In this document: piece after piece, positions 41,707 to 50,549 of the stretch
Numbering within the stretch: the stretch's first letter is position 1
Layout of the letters: every line of letters begins with the position of its first letter
From: Phycisphaerae bacterium
GTDB lineage: Bacteria > Planctomycetota > Phycisphaerae > UBA1845
Direction: 5' to 3'
Assembly: GCA_029260075.1 (NCBI GenBank)
Contig: JAJDDY010000084.1
Coordinates: forward strand, 1-64,000
Length of the DNA: 64,000 bases
Program-made: the position numbers and the translations under genes
The notes under the pieces: model-generated
What the model was told of the DNA's origin: nothing
Database searches by the model: none
The model's input: only the letters and a program-made list of their open reading frames with translations

Positions 41707-43416
41707 CTAGAACATGATCCCTCGGTGTATCAACTCGAAGCGGGCAAGTTTTCGTACTTTGTCGCAGGCTACAGCCGCGGACGGACTTGCCATTGAGGCT
41801 CCGCGGAATCCCAGCCCGGCGAGGCTCTGTGGATCGATGTCCGGGAGCGAGACGAGTGAACGGAGTTGCTTGATAGAAAGACACGCCGCGGAAGAACCCA
41901 GAATCTGACAAAGCACGGTGACCGTTTCGTTCGGAGCCATCGATCCGGCAGCGAGCGTCAGGAGCGGTTCGACCGCAGCCGCCCCCAGGTTCGCCAATTC
42001 GTCCCAATCGTCGTGCGCGACGGCGAAGGCGGCGCGTTGTTTGTCGTCGACCGGTTGCCATCCCAGTCGTTCCAGCGTCCAGACGGCGGACTGTCGAGTC
42101 GCCATGTCCGGGTCGACCAGCATGCCCACTACGACTTCGACAGCACGCGGTTCGCCGGCTTCTGCAAGCGATGCGGCGATCAACTCACGAATGACGGACG
42201 GCTGGTTGTGGTCGCGCAACATGCCGAGCAGTGCGTCCACGCCAGACGATCCGATGTTCACCAACGCCTTCGCCGCATCGGTAGCGACCGAGAGGTATTT
42301 CAGCGATTCGATCAGCGGTCCGATGGCCGCTTGGCCAAGAGCGCCGACGTCGCTCCACTTCTTCTGGATAATAGCGAGTTGCGCGCGCTGGGCGTCGTCG
42401 GCTGGACGCCAGTCGGTTTCGGCAAGCGACCGCGCCGCAGCTTCGCGAACCGTCCACCCCTCGCTTCCGAGGGCGGCGCCCAAGGCATTGAGTGCACGTT
42501 GATCACCAAGCTCGCCCAACGACGTCGCAGCCAATTCTCGAACGCTCACGGGCTGACGGGCGTCACTCAGGGCGTGAACAATGCTATCGACCGCCTTGGT
42601 TCCGCCAATCCGCGTCAGCGTCTGGATTACCTTCATTCGGACGTCGTTGTCGTCGTCGTCCAGCGCGATACGCAGGGGTTCGACGGCGTGGTTGTCGAGA
42701 CGTACCGCCTCCTCCCAATCGCGTTCGATGATAGCTACGAACGCCGCCTGTACCGACGTCAGATTGTCGCGATAGAATTTCTTGAGCGCCCACGCGGCGC
42801 GTTCGCACGTCGCCGAATTGACTTTGGGATTGGTCAGGAGCGAGGTGAGTGCTCGGAACGCCTTCGGTGTGCCAATGTGGCCGAGCGCCCCGGCGGCCAA
42901 TCTCTTCAGGTGGTCGGTGCCGTCGAGTAGTACAGCTTGCAGCGGTGCGATCGCTGCCGAGCCAAGGGCTGCGGCCTTGTCCCATTCATTCTGGATGATC
43001 AGCACGCGGGCTCGATCGGCATCGTCGAGAAACGTCCAGCCCGTACTGCGCAGCGCCCACGCCGCGTTTTGACATACGGCTGTGTCGTTGTCGTTTAGTG
43101 CAGCCAAGAAGAGCTTGGCCGCCTTTCGGCCGTCGAGTTGCTGAAGAGCGTCCGCCGAAGCCGCCAAGACGTCATGAACCTTTTCGTTCAACAGCAACGC
43201 GACGAGCGGTTTGATTCCTTCTCGGGAGCCAGTCTTTCCCAGTCCCGCAGCCGCCGCTTCACGAACCTCGTCGTTGGAATCGGTCAGGCTATGGATCAGT
43301 GCGGTGGTCGCGCTGGCGTCGCGCGAATTGGCGGCGTCTTGCACGACCCTCAGGCGAACATCAGCGTGGGCAGAGTTCAGCGCGCGAGTCTGCAACCACG
43401 TCTTTAGAGTCTTCAT
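41707..43416 (-). CDS. HEAT-repeat (PBS-lyase type) protein
   Basis: 569 residues made almost wholly of about 30-residue helical repeats, e.g. DEVREAAAAGLGKTGSREGI, HLKRLAAGALGHIGTPKAF, DVRMKVIQTLTRIGGTKAV, VSVRELAATSLGELGDQRAL. Longer spacer segments of a recurring type (ERDWEEAVRLDNHAVEPLRI, QKKWSDVGALGQAAIGPLI) suggest a higher-order repeat of about 90 residues (three seen). Such solenoids serve as protein-binding scaffolds; no enzymatic domain is present. The ATG at 43416 (MKTLKTWLQTRA) is preferred over upstream in-frame starts. No signal peptide, so probably cytosolic. Confidence 0.85.
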   Translation of the reverse strand: MKTLKTWLQTRALNSAHADVRLRVVQDAANSRDASATTALIHSLTDSNDEVREAAAAGLGKTGSREGIKPLVALLLNEKVHDVLAASADALQQLDGRKAAKLFLAALNDNDTAVCQNAAWALRSTGWTFLDDADRARVLIIQNEWDKAAALGSAAIAPLQAVLLDGTDHLKRLAAGALGHIGTPKAFRALTSLLTNPKVNSATCERAAWALKKFYRDNLTSVQAAFVAIIERDWEEAVRLDNHAVEPLRIALDDDDNDVRMKVIQTLTRIGGTKAVDSIVHALSDARQPVSVRELAATSLGELGDQRALNALGAALGSEGWTVREAAARSLAETDWRPADDAQRAQLAIIQKKWSDVGALGQAAIGPLIESLKYLSVATDAAKALVNIGSSGVDALLGMLRDHNQPSVIRELIAASLAEAGEPRAVEVVVGMLVDPDMATRQSAVWTLERLGWQPVDDKQRAAFAVAHDDWDELANLGAAAVEPLLTLAAGSMAPNETVTVLCQILGSSAACLSIKQLRSLVSLPDIDPQSLAGLGFRGASMASPSAAVACDKVRKLARFELIHRGIMF

Positions 43417-44353
43417 ACTCGATCCAATAGCATGCTCATTCCAAACGCAGCGGCGCAACGTCATGATGTACCGGGAAGAGAAGATTCCCAGACGCTACAT
43501 TCGGATAGAGCTTGCTCTAGTTCGTCGCCACAGCAGGACGCACCCGTCCCATAACGGAGAGCAACGCGCAACGCACGCGGGTTAGGCTACCCTGATTGGA
43601 TCGGTGCCCGGAACGGGACGCTTCACTTAGCCCGTGTGGTGATCTGAATCTTTGTGGATACCGTGAGCGGCGCGTGCTGGTAGGCGTGAGTCGTTGGCTG
43701 TCGTCGGCGCGGGGTGATGCCCGCACGGGACGCGTCGCGTTCGCCCGTCTGTCCAATAAATCTCTGTTCCGGGAGGACGATTCGTGCTCGATCGTGTTCG
43801 TGGCACGGTGACTTATCGCCCGCTCTTGGTAGCGCGCAAGGGAACGCGGATCACGTGCTGGCGGCGTGGACGTATGGTCGGCGCCGGTTGACTCCAGCAA
43901 AAGCCCATGCTGTGAAATGTCTTGGGCTCGGTTCGTAGTAGATGGATTCACAAGTACTTACATCGCTTTCGGTTTTTTTGGAAAAAAACGTAGATCGCCC
44001 TGTGATAAGATGGGCGATTACAGGCAGGCGTGAACTCGCGCGACTTAGCGGTTTCGCTGCGCTTCGAAGTTCGGCTTTCCTGAAAGAATCCGTACGCGCT
44101 CCGGTTCGCTCGAATGAAGAATGCTGTAGAATATCGGCCGTGGCTTGGCTCGCTGATGATTGCGAATCGAGTTCTCGGCTCGTCGTTCGTTCGCCCGCTG
44201 GGTTTTCGAGGGCGTGCCGAGCGGGCGTTGGGATGGATCACACGCCCCGTTTGTTCACAGACCGAAATGGTCGGCGCATCATGGATGCGCGTCGGCTCGA
44301 AGTGTCGATCGTCTAGATCATGAGGCGAGTCGACGGCTGACGGAGAAGCGATC
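43417..44353. other. Long gene-free stretch
   Basis: Over 900 bp between divergent genes. Several frames of 60-145 codons exist on both strands, but their residue composition is random-like (Arg/Ser-rich) and none has a good ribosome site. No member of the repeat families was recognised. GGAG 8 bases before 44354 belongs to the next gene. Confidence 0.4.
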
Positions 44354-45022
44354 ATGTTGCTCTGGGAAGCGCTGAACCGACCGAAGACTAACGACGAAAC
44401 CAAGTCGGAAGAGGAAGCGAGTCCGACGACCGTAACCCCTCCGGTCATGCGGTCCGCCCGGCTTCCGTACGACCGTCGGTGCGGTGCGCTAACCAAGGCC
44501 GGATCGCGCTGCCGTGGTCGCACCATAAACCACAGCGAGTTTTGCCTCTTCCACGATCCGGAGGTCGCCGAAAAACGTCGACGCACCATGGCCGGCAGTC
44601 GCGCGCGACGGCGTCGCCGTTTGTCGCGTTTGCCGGACGGCTACCTCCGCAAGCTGACATCCACAGCCGCCATCGGCAGCGCAATGGATCGGCTGTATCG
44701 CGAGATTCGTCTTGGCGTGATTACGCCGGAGATGGGCGGGGTTATGTTCGCGATCTTGTCCAGGTTGCTCGATTCCGACCTCGTTCCTGCGGCCAAGTGT
44801 CCGAGCAGAACCAAAGCTTCGCGTTTTCGACCGAAGTTGCGCGATGTGCTCACCCTCGGCGAGCGGCGGGCGTGGAACAAGGCTGTCAATCAGGCGCTGC
44901 AGTCGTTACCGAAGTACGCTCCGGACCAGGACTCCGCAGCCGCGCAAACACCCGTTCCAGAACAGGCGACCGAGGCAAAGCCCGACCGTGCGGCTGCGTT
45001 GGTGTTTCACGTAGCTTCGTAA
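44354..45022 (+). CDS. Protein with a CGAxTxxGxxCRxxT zinc-knuckle-like motif
   Basis: 222 residues. The only recognisable part is RRCGALTKAGSRCRGRTINH followed by SEFCLFHDPE (about residues 42-72), a Cys4/His pattern seen in short DNA-associated proteins of phages and mobile elements (CGAxTRAGxPC...CxxH). It is followed by an Arg-rich segment (KRRRTMAGSRARRRRRLSRL) and a helical region. The C-terminal 50 residues are low complexity. Nucleic-acid binding is inferred from the basic block. GGAG stands 8 bases before the ATG. Confidence 0.65.
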   Translation: MLLWEALNRPKTNDETKSEEEASPTTVTPPVMRSARLPYDRRCGALTKAGSRCRGRTINHSEFCLFHDPEVAEKRRRTMAGSRARRRRRLSRLPDGYLRKLTSTAAIGSAMDRLYREIRLGVITPEMGGVMFAILSRLLDSDLVPAAKCPSRTKASRFRPKLRDVLTLGERRAWNKAVNQALQSLPKYAPDQDSAAAQTPVPEQATEAKPDRAAALVFHVAS

Positions 45023-45104
45023 CGAGACGACGCATTCGCGGTCTTGAGTGCGTGTATAAGGACCATGCTGGGACGAGACTCGTTGTCGCGTCCCAACTCC
45101 TCAG

Positions 45105-45160
45105 GCAGGAATCCTATCCTGCGTCCCTCGGGTCTGACGGCCTGCGGGATGGATTCCTGC
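45105..45160. terminator. Long hairpin between converging genes
   Basis: GCAGGAATCC (45105-45114) pairs with GGATTCCTGC (45151-45160); further bases inward (ATCCTGC against CTGCGGGAT) extend it with mismatches. A second palindrome (GGGACGAGA...TGTCGCGTCCC) precedes it at about 45070-45095. Both lie between the stops at 45022 and 45228. Confidence 0.5.
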
Positions 45161-45227
45161 TTCTGCGGGTAGCGATCAAGGTAGGACGATCACGTCGATC
45201 GACGGTTCTACTACGGTGACGCCTACC

Positions 45228-46634
45228 CTACCCTGCTTGCAGCGGTCGACCCTTCATGTCTTCCGGAACTGGTAGTCCCATAGACTTGAGGATTGTTGGT
45301 GTGACGTCGAACAGCGTTGGGCCGTCGACGCGCCCTCGCGCCGGCATGGAGGGGTCGGCGTGGATGTACATTCCCTGTTGGGCGTGGTTGGCGTCGTCGG
45401 GGCCGATGTCGTTTTCGAACGTGTACATGCTGTCGCAACCGACGGTGCCGACGCTGCGCCAGCGAAGATCGCCGAAGATCACCACGACGTCCGGTGCCAC
45501 GCCGTTGACAGTTTCATAAATCTCGTCGGGCTTGTAGCACTTGTTGCCCATCGGTTGACCCTCATGGTCGACCATGGTTTCGATTTTCTCAATCAGTTCG
45601 TTACGCACCACGTCGTAGTCTTCGCGTTTGACCTGCCCGTTGGGTTCGCGCCCTTCGAGATTGATGAATAGCCGGCCATAATACCCACCCTCGCCCCAGG
45701 CCTTGGTCTTCGACCAGTCCACATCCTTGTGCTCGAATTTCTGGTTGTCCGAAACCGGTTCGGAAAAATGCAGGTATTCCTCATTCATCAACCATTGGTT
45801 GAACCGCAGTCCCCCGACCATGCACGTCGCGCCGTGGTCACTAACCACCCAGACAGCCGTCGTGTCCAGGTCGATGCATTCGAGCGTTTTGGCGATTTCT
45901 CCGTCGAGGTAGACGTAGTAGTCGCGAATGGCGTGCTCGAATTCGTTGCCGGCTTCATACCGCCGGTGGGCTTCGTCCATGGCCGACCAGAACCCGTGGT
46001 GAATGCGGTCGGTACCCATCTCCACCATCCAGCACAGATCCCATGGTTTTTTGGTCAACAGGTGTCGGACGACTTTGAATCGCTTCTCTGTCATCTCGTA
46101 GATTTGTTCGAGAAGCCATTTCTTGTTGTCGGTTCGGAAACCGCGCACGTCGACCATGTAGTCGCCGACGAGTTCCTTGACTTCGCGCTTGAGTGCGGGT
46201 GGGTGCGTCCAGGTGATTTTCGGATCGTTGGTGTCCGGCGTCAGAAAGCTCGTGATCATGTGCCCGGCGATGGGTCGAAGAATCGGGAACGTGCCGGGCA
46301 CGCCCACGATGATCGACTGTTTGCCCTTGTCGGCGACGATCTCCCAAATGCGCCGCTCTTTGACGGCCATCGACGTCGCGATCGACAGCTTGTCGTACGA
46401 ATGGTCAGCGCGATTGCGGAAGCCGTAGATGCCCAGCGTGCCCGGGTCTTTGCTCGACGTCATGCAACTCCACGCTGGGACGGTGATCGGTGGAATGGAA
46501 CTGGTCAGCGTGCCGAATGAACCCGCCTCCATCAGTCGCCGCATCGTGGGCAACCGGTCCAACCATTTTTCGAAGACGAGTGTGGGCTCGGCACAATCCA
46601 GACCGAAGACGACTACTTTCTTGACGTCGCTCAT
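45228..46634 (-). CDS. Alkaline phosphatase superfamily phosphodiesterase/nucleotide pyrophosphatase-like protein
   Basis: 468 residues. Metal-binding motifs of the type I phosphodiesterase family are readable: FGLDCAEPTL at the N-terminus (first Asp), PAWSCMTSSKDPG (nucleophile Thr or Ser region near residue 55, weakly defined), MGTDRIHHGFW (Asp and His), VVSDHGA (Asp-His), and a C-terminal VDGPTLFDVTPTILKSMGLP. This order matches proteins annotated as AP-superfamily nucleotide pyrophosphatases or phosphodiesterases. No signal peptide is seen, so it is cytosolic. Substrate unknown. Separated from nrnA by a family B fragment. Confidence 0.85.
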   Translation of the reverse strand: MSDVKKVVVFGLDCAEPTLVFEKWLDRLPTMRRLMEAGSFGTLTSSIPPITVPAWSCMTSSKDPGTLGIYGFRNRADHSYDKLSIATSMAVKERRIWEIVADKGKQSIIVGVPGTFPILRPIAGHMITSFLTPDTNDPKITWTHPPALKREVKELVGDYMVDVRGFRTDNKKWLLEQIYEMTEKRFKVVRHLLTKKPWDLCWMVEMGTDRIHHGFWSAMDEAHRRYEAGNEFEHAIRDYYVYLDGEIAKTLECIDLDTTAVWVVSDHGATCMVGGLRFNQWLMNEEYLHFSEPVSDNQKFEHKDVDWSKTKAWGEGGYYGRLFINLEGREPNGQVKREDYDVVRNELIEKIETMVDHEGQPMGNKCYKPDEIYETVNGVAPDVVVIFGDLRWRSVGTVGCDSMYTFENDIGPDDANHAQQGMYIHADPSMPARGRVDGPTLFDVTPTILKSMGLPVPEDMKGRPLQAG

Positions 46635-46675
46635 AGTGAAAACATCCGTAAGTCCTGCAGTGCGATGGGCGTTCT

Positions 46676-46738
46676 GTTTCAGGTTGCCAATGGATTACCG
46701 GCTGGAAGCCGGTGCCACACTTGATCAACATCGTGCTA
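46676..46738 (-). repeat. Family B fragment ending on the nrnA stop codon
   Basis: TACCGGCTGGAAGCCGGTG and CCACACTTGATCAACATCGT are the right half of family B. The terminal CTA at 46736-46738 is, on the minus strand, the TAG stop codon of nrnA. Confidence 0.6.
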
Positions 46739-47758
46739 CGCAGACGTCGCTTTCAAGTGCTCGCTGGCGGCGGGGAGCACTTGTTTGAGCGCGTCTTCGA
46801 TTCCGCAGTTCAAGATCGCACCGGCTGCCTGTCGATGACCGCCGCCCTTGAACTGTGAAGCCAAGTCGAGCACAAGAACATTTCCGTTTCCACGGAAGTT
46901 GATTCTCGTCTTGTTCCGGTGCCCTTCGGTAAAGAGCATAGCGAGGTCCGCGCCTTCCAGTGAGCGCGGCACGGCGATCTGATCGTCGATGTCGGCGGCC
47001 GCACATCCCGCTTGTTGTATTTCCTCAAAACTCGCCGAGCTATACACAATCCGGCCGCCGTCAATCGCCTTGGTGTTGGCGTAGATAATGCGCAGCAGGT
47101 CGAACTCGCTTTGCCGTTGACTTCGGTAGAGTCGCTGTCCCAGATCGGCCACGTCGGCGCCGCACGCAACAAGTTCGGCTCCGGCGCGAAGGGCGGACTC
47201 ATTCGTCGTGGGCAGTGAGAAACCCAGCGTGTCCGTATGGATGCCGGCGTACAGCAGTGACGCGGTGATGGCATCGATCGGGCGGCCGGCTTCGCACGCC
47301 AACCCGTAGACCAACTCGCTCGCGCTGCCGGCGTCTGCCGATATCCAATTTACATCACCGAACTGTGTATTGGTCTCGTGATGGTCGACGTTGATCACTT
47401 GTCGATCGGCGGACCAGTCCGTCGCTTTCACGGCGTCGCCGACGTTGCATCGCGGCTTCTTGGCTGTGTCCAAGACGATGAACCCGTCGGCGGCGGTGAA
47501 GTCTTCACCAGACGCGACGGGCACATCCGCCCAGTCGAACATGAAGGCCAATCGTTGCGACAACGACCCATCGGGAAGCGCGACGCGAAGGGGCTGACCG
47601 TCACGAGCCCAAAGACGCGCGGTGGCGAACATCGACCCGAGCGCATCGGCGTCGGGTACGACGTGGGCGATGACGACAGGCCGACGGAGGGCACCAATTG
47701 CGGCTGCGACCTCCGAACGTGTTTGTGTCGGCGTATCCAATGGCGTTGCTTCCGTCAT
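46736..47758 (-). CDS. nrnA: DHH/DHHA1 phosphoesterase, oligoribonuclease and pAp phosphatase
   Basis: 340 residues of the NrnA type, which removes nucleotides from short RNAs (nanoRNA) and dephosphorylates 3'-phosphoadenosine 5'-phosphate. Motifs: IAHVVPDADALGSM (metal site I), FIVLDTAKK, INVDHHETNTQFGDVNW (DHH), GIHTDTLGFSLPTTN, and the DHHA1 substrate loop GGGHRQAAG near the end. The true start is the ATG at 47758, which overlaps the sat stop in an ATGA arrangement, so the pair is translationally coupled. Coupling to sat suggests that pAp recycling from sulfate assimilation is one of its duties. Confidence 0.92.
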   Translation of the reverse strand: MTEATPLDTPTQTRSEVAAAIGALRRPVVIAHVVPDADALGSMFATARLWARDGQPLRVALPDGSLSQRLAFMFDWADVPVASGEDFTAADGFIVLDTAKKPRCNVGDAVKATDWSADRQVINVDHHETNTQFGDVNWISADAGSASELVYGLACEAGRPIDAITASLLYAGIHTDTLGFSLPTTNESALRAGAELVACGADVADLGQRLYRSQRQSEFDLLRIIYANTKAIDGGRIVYSSASFEEIQQAGCAAADIDDQIAVPRSLEGADLAMLFTEGHRNKTRINFRGNGNVLVLDLASQFKGGGHRQAAGAILNCGIEDALKQVLPAASEHLKATSA

Positions 47759-48903
47759 TTGCCCGCCATCGACTCGATGAGAATGTCCGCCACTTCCGTC
47801 CTTGTGAACTCGATCGGCGGCCGTTCGCCGCGGACGAGCATCTCGCGAACCTTGGTGCCCGACAGGAAGATCTGATCGCCTGAGATTTTCGGAAACGTCT
47901 TGCCGCTGACCATGCCGCCGGCCGTCTTGGACCACGCGGCGTGCTCGAACATAAGCGGTGTGATCTCTAGCGCACCCTCGGCCAGCGTTTCGAAAATCTT
48001 CTGGGCGTCGTAGGTTCCGTAGTATGTGCCGACGCCGGCGTGGTCGCGACCGATGATGATGTGGCTACAGCCGTAGTTCTGTCGGAGGATCGCGTGGAGG
48101 ACGGCTTCGCGCGGTCCGGCGTAGCGCATGGCGGCCGGCATGATCGAAAGCATGGTGTGGTCGGGGTTGTAGTATTTCTCGATGAGCACGTTGTAGCACT
48201 TCATCCGAACTTCCGGGGCAATGTCGCCGTCCTTGGTCGCGCCCATGAGCGGATGAATCAGCAAACCGTCGGTGATCTCGAGCGCACACTTCGTGAGGTA
48301 TTCGTGCGCGCGGTGGATGGGGTTTCGTGTCTGGAAGGCGACCACCGTCGACCAACCGCGGCGCTCAAACTCGGCGCGGGTTTGCGCCGGCGTCATACGG
48401 TGCTCGACGAACATCGGATCGTGTCGCGTTGTGACCGCGTCGATCGGACCTGCGATGCAGGTTTCCCCCTCGCCCAACATCACCTTGACACCCGGATGTT
48501 CTGCGTCGGGTGCTTGATAAACTTTGGCCGCCGCGAGCTGCTTGTCGGGCTTGAACTTCTCCGTGACCGTCAAGAAACCCAGCAGGCGATCCTTGTCGTC
48601 TTTCAGTGTGACGCGATCACCGACGCCGATTTTGTCGGCTGTGGCGGCGTCCACTGCGCAGGTAATGGGGATAGGCCAAACCGCACCACCGGCTAGTGTC
48701 ATGTTTTCGCAGACGCTGTTGAAGTCAGCTTCGCCCATGAAACCATCGAGCGGGCTCATGGCTCCGGTCGCGATCATTTCGAAGTCACATTGCTGATGGG
48801 CGGAAAGAACAATGGAGGTACCGCTGTCAGCCCCATCGCTTTTCGCGCCGGTACGGTCAATCAATTGTCCGCCGTGGGGCGGTAGTAATGCTGCTTGGGA
48901 CAT
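47755..48903 (-). CDS. sat: Sulfate adenylyltransferase (ATP sulfurylase)
   Basis: 382 residues. Converts sulfate and ATP to adenosine phosphosulfate, the first step of sulfate assimilation or reversal in dissimilatory organisms. The PUA-like N-terminal domain (SPLDGFMGEADFNSV) is followed by the catalytic domain with VAFQTRNPIHRAHEYLTK (the QxRNPxHxxH motif), the P-loop-like IIIGRDHAGVGTYYG and a KISGDQIFLSGTKVREML segment. This is the single-subunit sat, not CysDN, with no fused APS kinase domain. The ATG at 48903 has AAGGA 8 bases upstream. It is the first gene of a two-gene operon with nrnA. Confidence 0.95.
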   Translation of the reverse strand: MSQAALLPPHGGQLIDRTGAKSDGADSGTSIVLSAHQQCDFEMIATGAMSPLDGFMGEADFNSVCENMTLAGGAVWPIPITCAVDAATADKIGVGDRVTLKDDKDRLLGFLTVTEKFKPDKQLAAAKVYQAPDAEHPGVKVMLGEGETCIAGPIDAVTTRHDPMFVEHRMTPAQTRAEFERRGWSTVVAFQTRNPIHRAHEYLTKCALEITDGLLIHPLMGATKDGDIAPEVRMKCYNVLIEKYYNPDHTMLSIMPAAMRYAGPREAVLHAILRQNYGCSHIIIGRDHAGVGTYYGTYDAQKIFETLAEGALEITPLMFEHAAWSKTAGGMVSGKTFPKISGDQIFLSGTKVREMLVRGERPPIEFTRTEVADILIESMAGK

Positions 48904-49179
48904 TCAACGATCCTTTTCGAACTAAAGTGCAGGTGTGATCCGTCCGTGCCAAGACAGGACGCTGTTCAGAGAGATTAGGAGCAACCGCCGCCTTCCGCAA
49001 CCCCAAAGGCTTCATTCGAAGCCGGCGATATTCGGCCACTTGTGGATCCACAGGTCTGGGATTGGCGAGCAGACTGGATTCTGCACACGCACTTGCCCCT
49101 CGATCTCGAACGACGGCCAGGTGCGGGACGGTGAACCCGAGCCGATTGTATGTCGAGACCACATCGCATGATCAAAGCG
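48904..49179. other. Upstream region of sat
   Basis: 276 bp with no gene and no recognised repeat. It presumably contains the sat-nrnA promoter. No riboswitch fold was recognised. Confidence 0.35.
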
Positions 49180-49339
49180 CTAGTGCTCTGTCACGACTCA
49201 AGTGATGGGTCGGTCCGATCCGATCCGAGCCGCGACCGTGAGGGAGTGTTTTCAAACTGTCGCCACCGACTTTCGGACATCCGCTTCCTTACGGTCGCGG
49301 CTCGGTAAACCCTTCAATCGATGTGTGACAGAGCGCTAG
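49180..49339. mobile_element. Complete family A MITE-like element carrying a stop codon
   Basis: 160 bp, CTAGTGCTCTGTCAC at the left (49180-49194) and GTGACAGAGCGCTAG at the right (49325-49339), with the full family A hairpin inside (CCGCGACCGTGAGGGAG and CTTACGGTCGCGGCTCGG). The right CTAG supplies the TAG stop of the DUF547 gene on the minus strand. Confidence 0.75.
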
Positions 49340-50223
49340 CGGTTGTTCTTCCCATCGTTCAGCGTCCAATCGTACTTGAGCCATCTAATGCGCGGGGTCT
49401 TCCCGGCGTCAATGGCTGCCTTGAGGTCGGACGAGTATCGAGCGGCTAAGTTCAGGACTGACCCCGCCACCTGTTTGAAATCCCCTCCGTACCAATCGTA
49501 CAGGCTGGTCAGGTGAATGGTCTTCGCGCCCGGGTCATATTGAAACCATCGGTCGTGGCTGTGGGCGTAACGCATTTGATCTGTCAGTTGTTCGTCGATT
49601 CGCTCGGCCTGATAGGCTTCGTTGCGCAGCTTGGGGCAACCGATCGCCGCGCAGACCAGTGCGAAGTGTACGCGCGGCTCGGAGAACTTTGGTCTGATCT
49701 GTTCGTGTTCGATTTGGTTGAGGCTTAGCGTCATGGCGCCAATGGGCCATCGCTTGGCGTTCCAACGTTTGGCGCTCGGGATGTCCTTGATGGACTTGAC
49801 CGGGTAGTTGTCGAGAATTAACCGGACGGTGAAGGCGTTGTAGGCGTTGATGAGCAACGCCAGCTTCTGGTTGCGCCCGAGCGTGTCGAACGGTGCGCCG
49901 GCGAGCGACGTGATGTAGGCGTCGAGCGAACTCGCGTCGTTGCGCCATCCCTCGTAGTCAACCCATCCGTCGTTGTCGACGTGTCGCTTGAGCATCTCGT
50001 CGAACAGCGAGTGGTTGAACGTCGGGCCGGCGGGTTGGGGCTGGTAGGCTTCGTGCAGTGTGACCGGGCGCGGACCAAAGAGGTTCTTTACGGAATCACT
50101 CCACTGATAGGCGCAGGCGCTTACGGTGAAGATGGCTGCGGTGACGATCGTGACCACAGATAGGCCTCTTATCAAACTGACGGCGCGACGTTGTCTTGAG
50201 TTTTCATGGCCACGGCACTGCAT
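49336..50223 (-). CDS. DUF547 lipoprotein
   Basis: 295 residues. A signal with lipobox (IFTVSAC, Cys37) predicts a membrane-anchored periplasmic protein. The DUF547 signature is plain: WVDYEGWRND, LALLINAYNAFTVRLILDNY, DIPSAKRWNAKRWPIGAMTL, HFALVCAAIGCPKLRNEAY and a final KTPRIRWLKYDWTLN. Biochemical role unknown; the family is common in marine and PVC bacteria. The ATG at 50223 has AAGGA 8 bases upstream and is preferred over 50277. The stop codon lies in the end of the adjacent family A element. Confidence 0.88.
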   Translation of the reverse strand: MQCRGHENSRQRRAVSLIRGLSVVTIVTAAIFTVSACAYQWSDSVKNLFGPRPVTLHEAYQPQPAGPTFNHSLFDEMLKRHVDNDGWVDYEGWRNDASSLDAYITSLAGAPFDTLGRNQKLALLINAYNAFTVRLILDNYPVKSIKDIPSAKRWNAKRWPIGAMTLSLNQIEHEQIRPKFSEPRVHFALVCAAIGCPKLRNEAYQAERIDEQLTDQMRYAHSHDRWFQYDPGAKTIHLTSLYDWYGGDFKQVAGSVLNLAARYSSDLKAAIDAGKTPRIRWLKYDWTLNDGKNNR

Positions 50224-50300
50224 TGATTGATCCTTGTTTTGTCGGTCGGGTTCGAACCCTGTTACGCCTGCGGTCATACAAGAGTTCGCTGAGCGCGTGT

Positions 50301-50549
50301 CTAAGAACGTGGTGAAATGCCTCTTACCGAGCCGCGCCCGTGAGGAAGCGATCCGGGCTCGCGGGTGAAAACCGCTTCCTGACGGTCGCGGCTCGGTTCA
50401 TCGCAATCCCTCTTGTACGTCTTCTCACACACGTTCTAAGAAGTCCCCTTAAGGGCCGCGATTAAGGAAGCAGTGCGGCTCAAGTGCGAAGACGGCTTCC
50501 TGACGGTCGCGGCTTGGTTCGAGGCAACCCTTTCAAAGCGCCCTCTGAG
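50301..50549. repeat. Two family D palindromic repeats
   Basis: Copy 1 is bounded by CTAAGAACGTG (50301-50311) and CACGTTCTAAG (50430-50440), exact reverse complements, with GCCGCGCCCGTGAGGAAGCG and CGCTTCCTGACGGTCGCGGC inside. Copy 2 (about 50450-50549) is shorter and ends GGTTCGAGGCAACCCTTTCA, directly at the stop of the cysteine synthase fusion. Confidence 0.7.

Noticed and set aside
43942-44316. 124-codon plus-strand frame in the 43.4-44.3 kb gap
   Set aside because: Composition is not protein-like; neighbouring frames on both strands are equally open.
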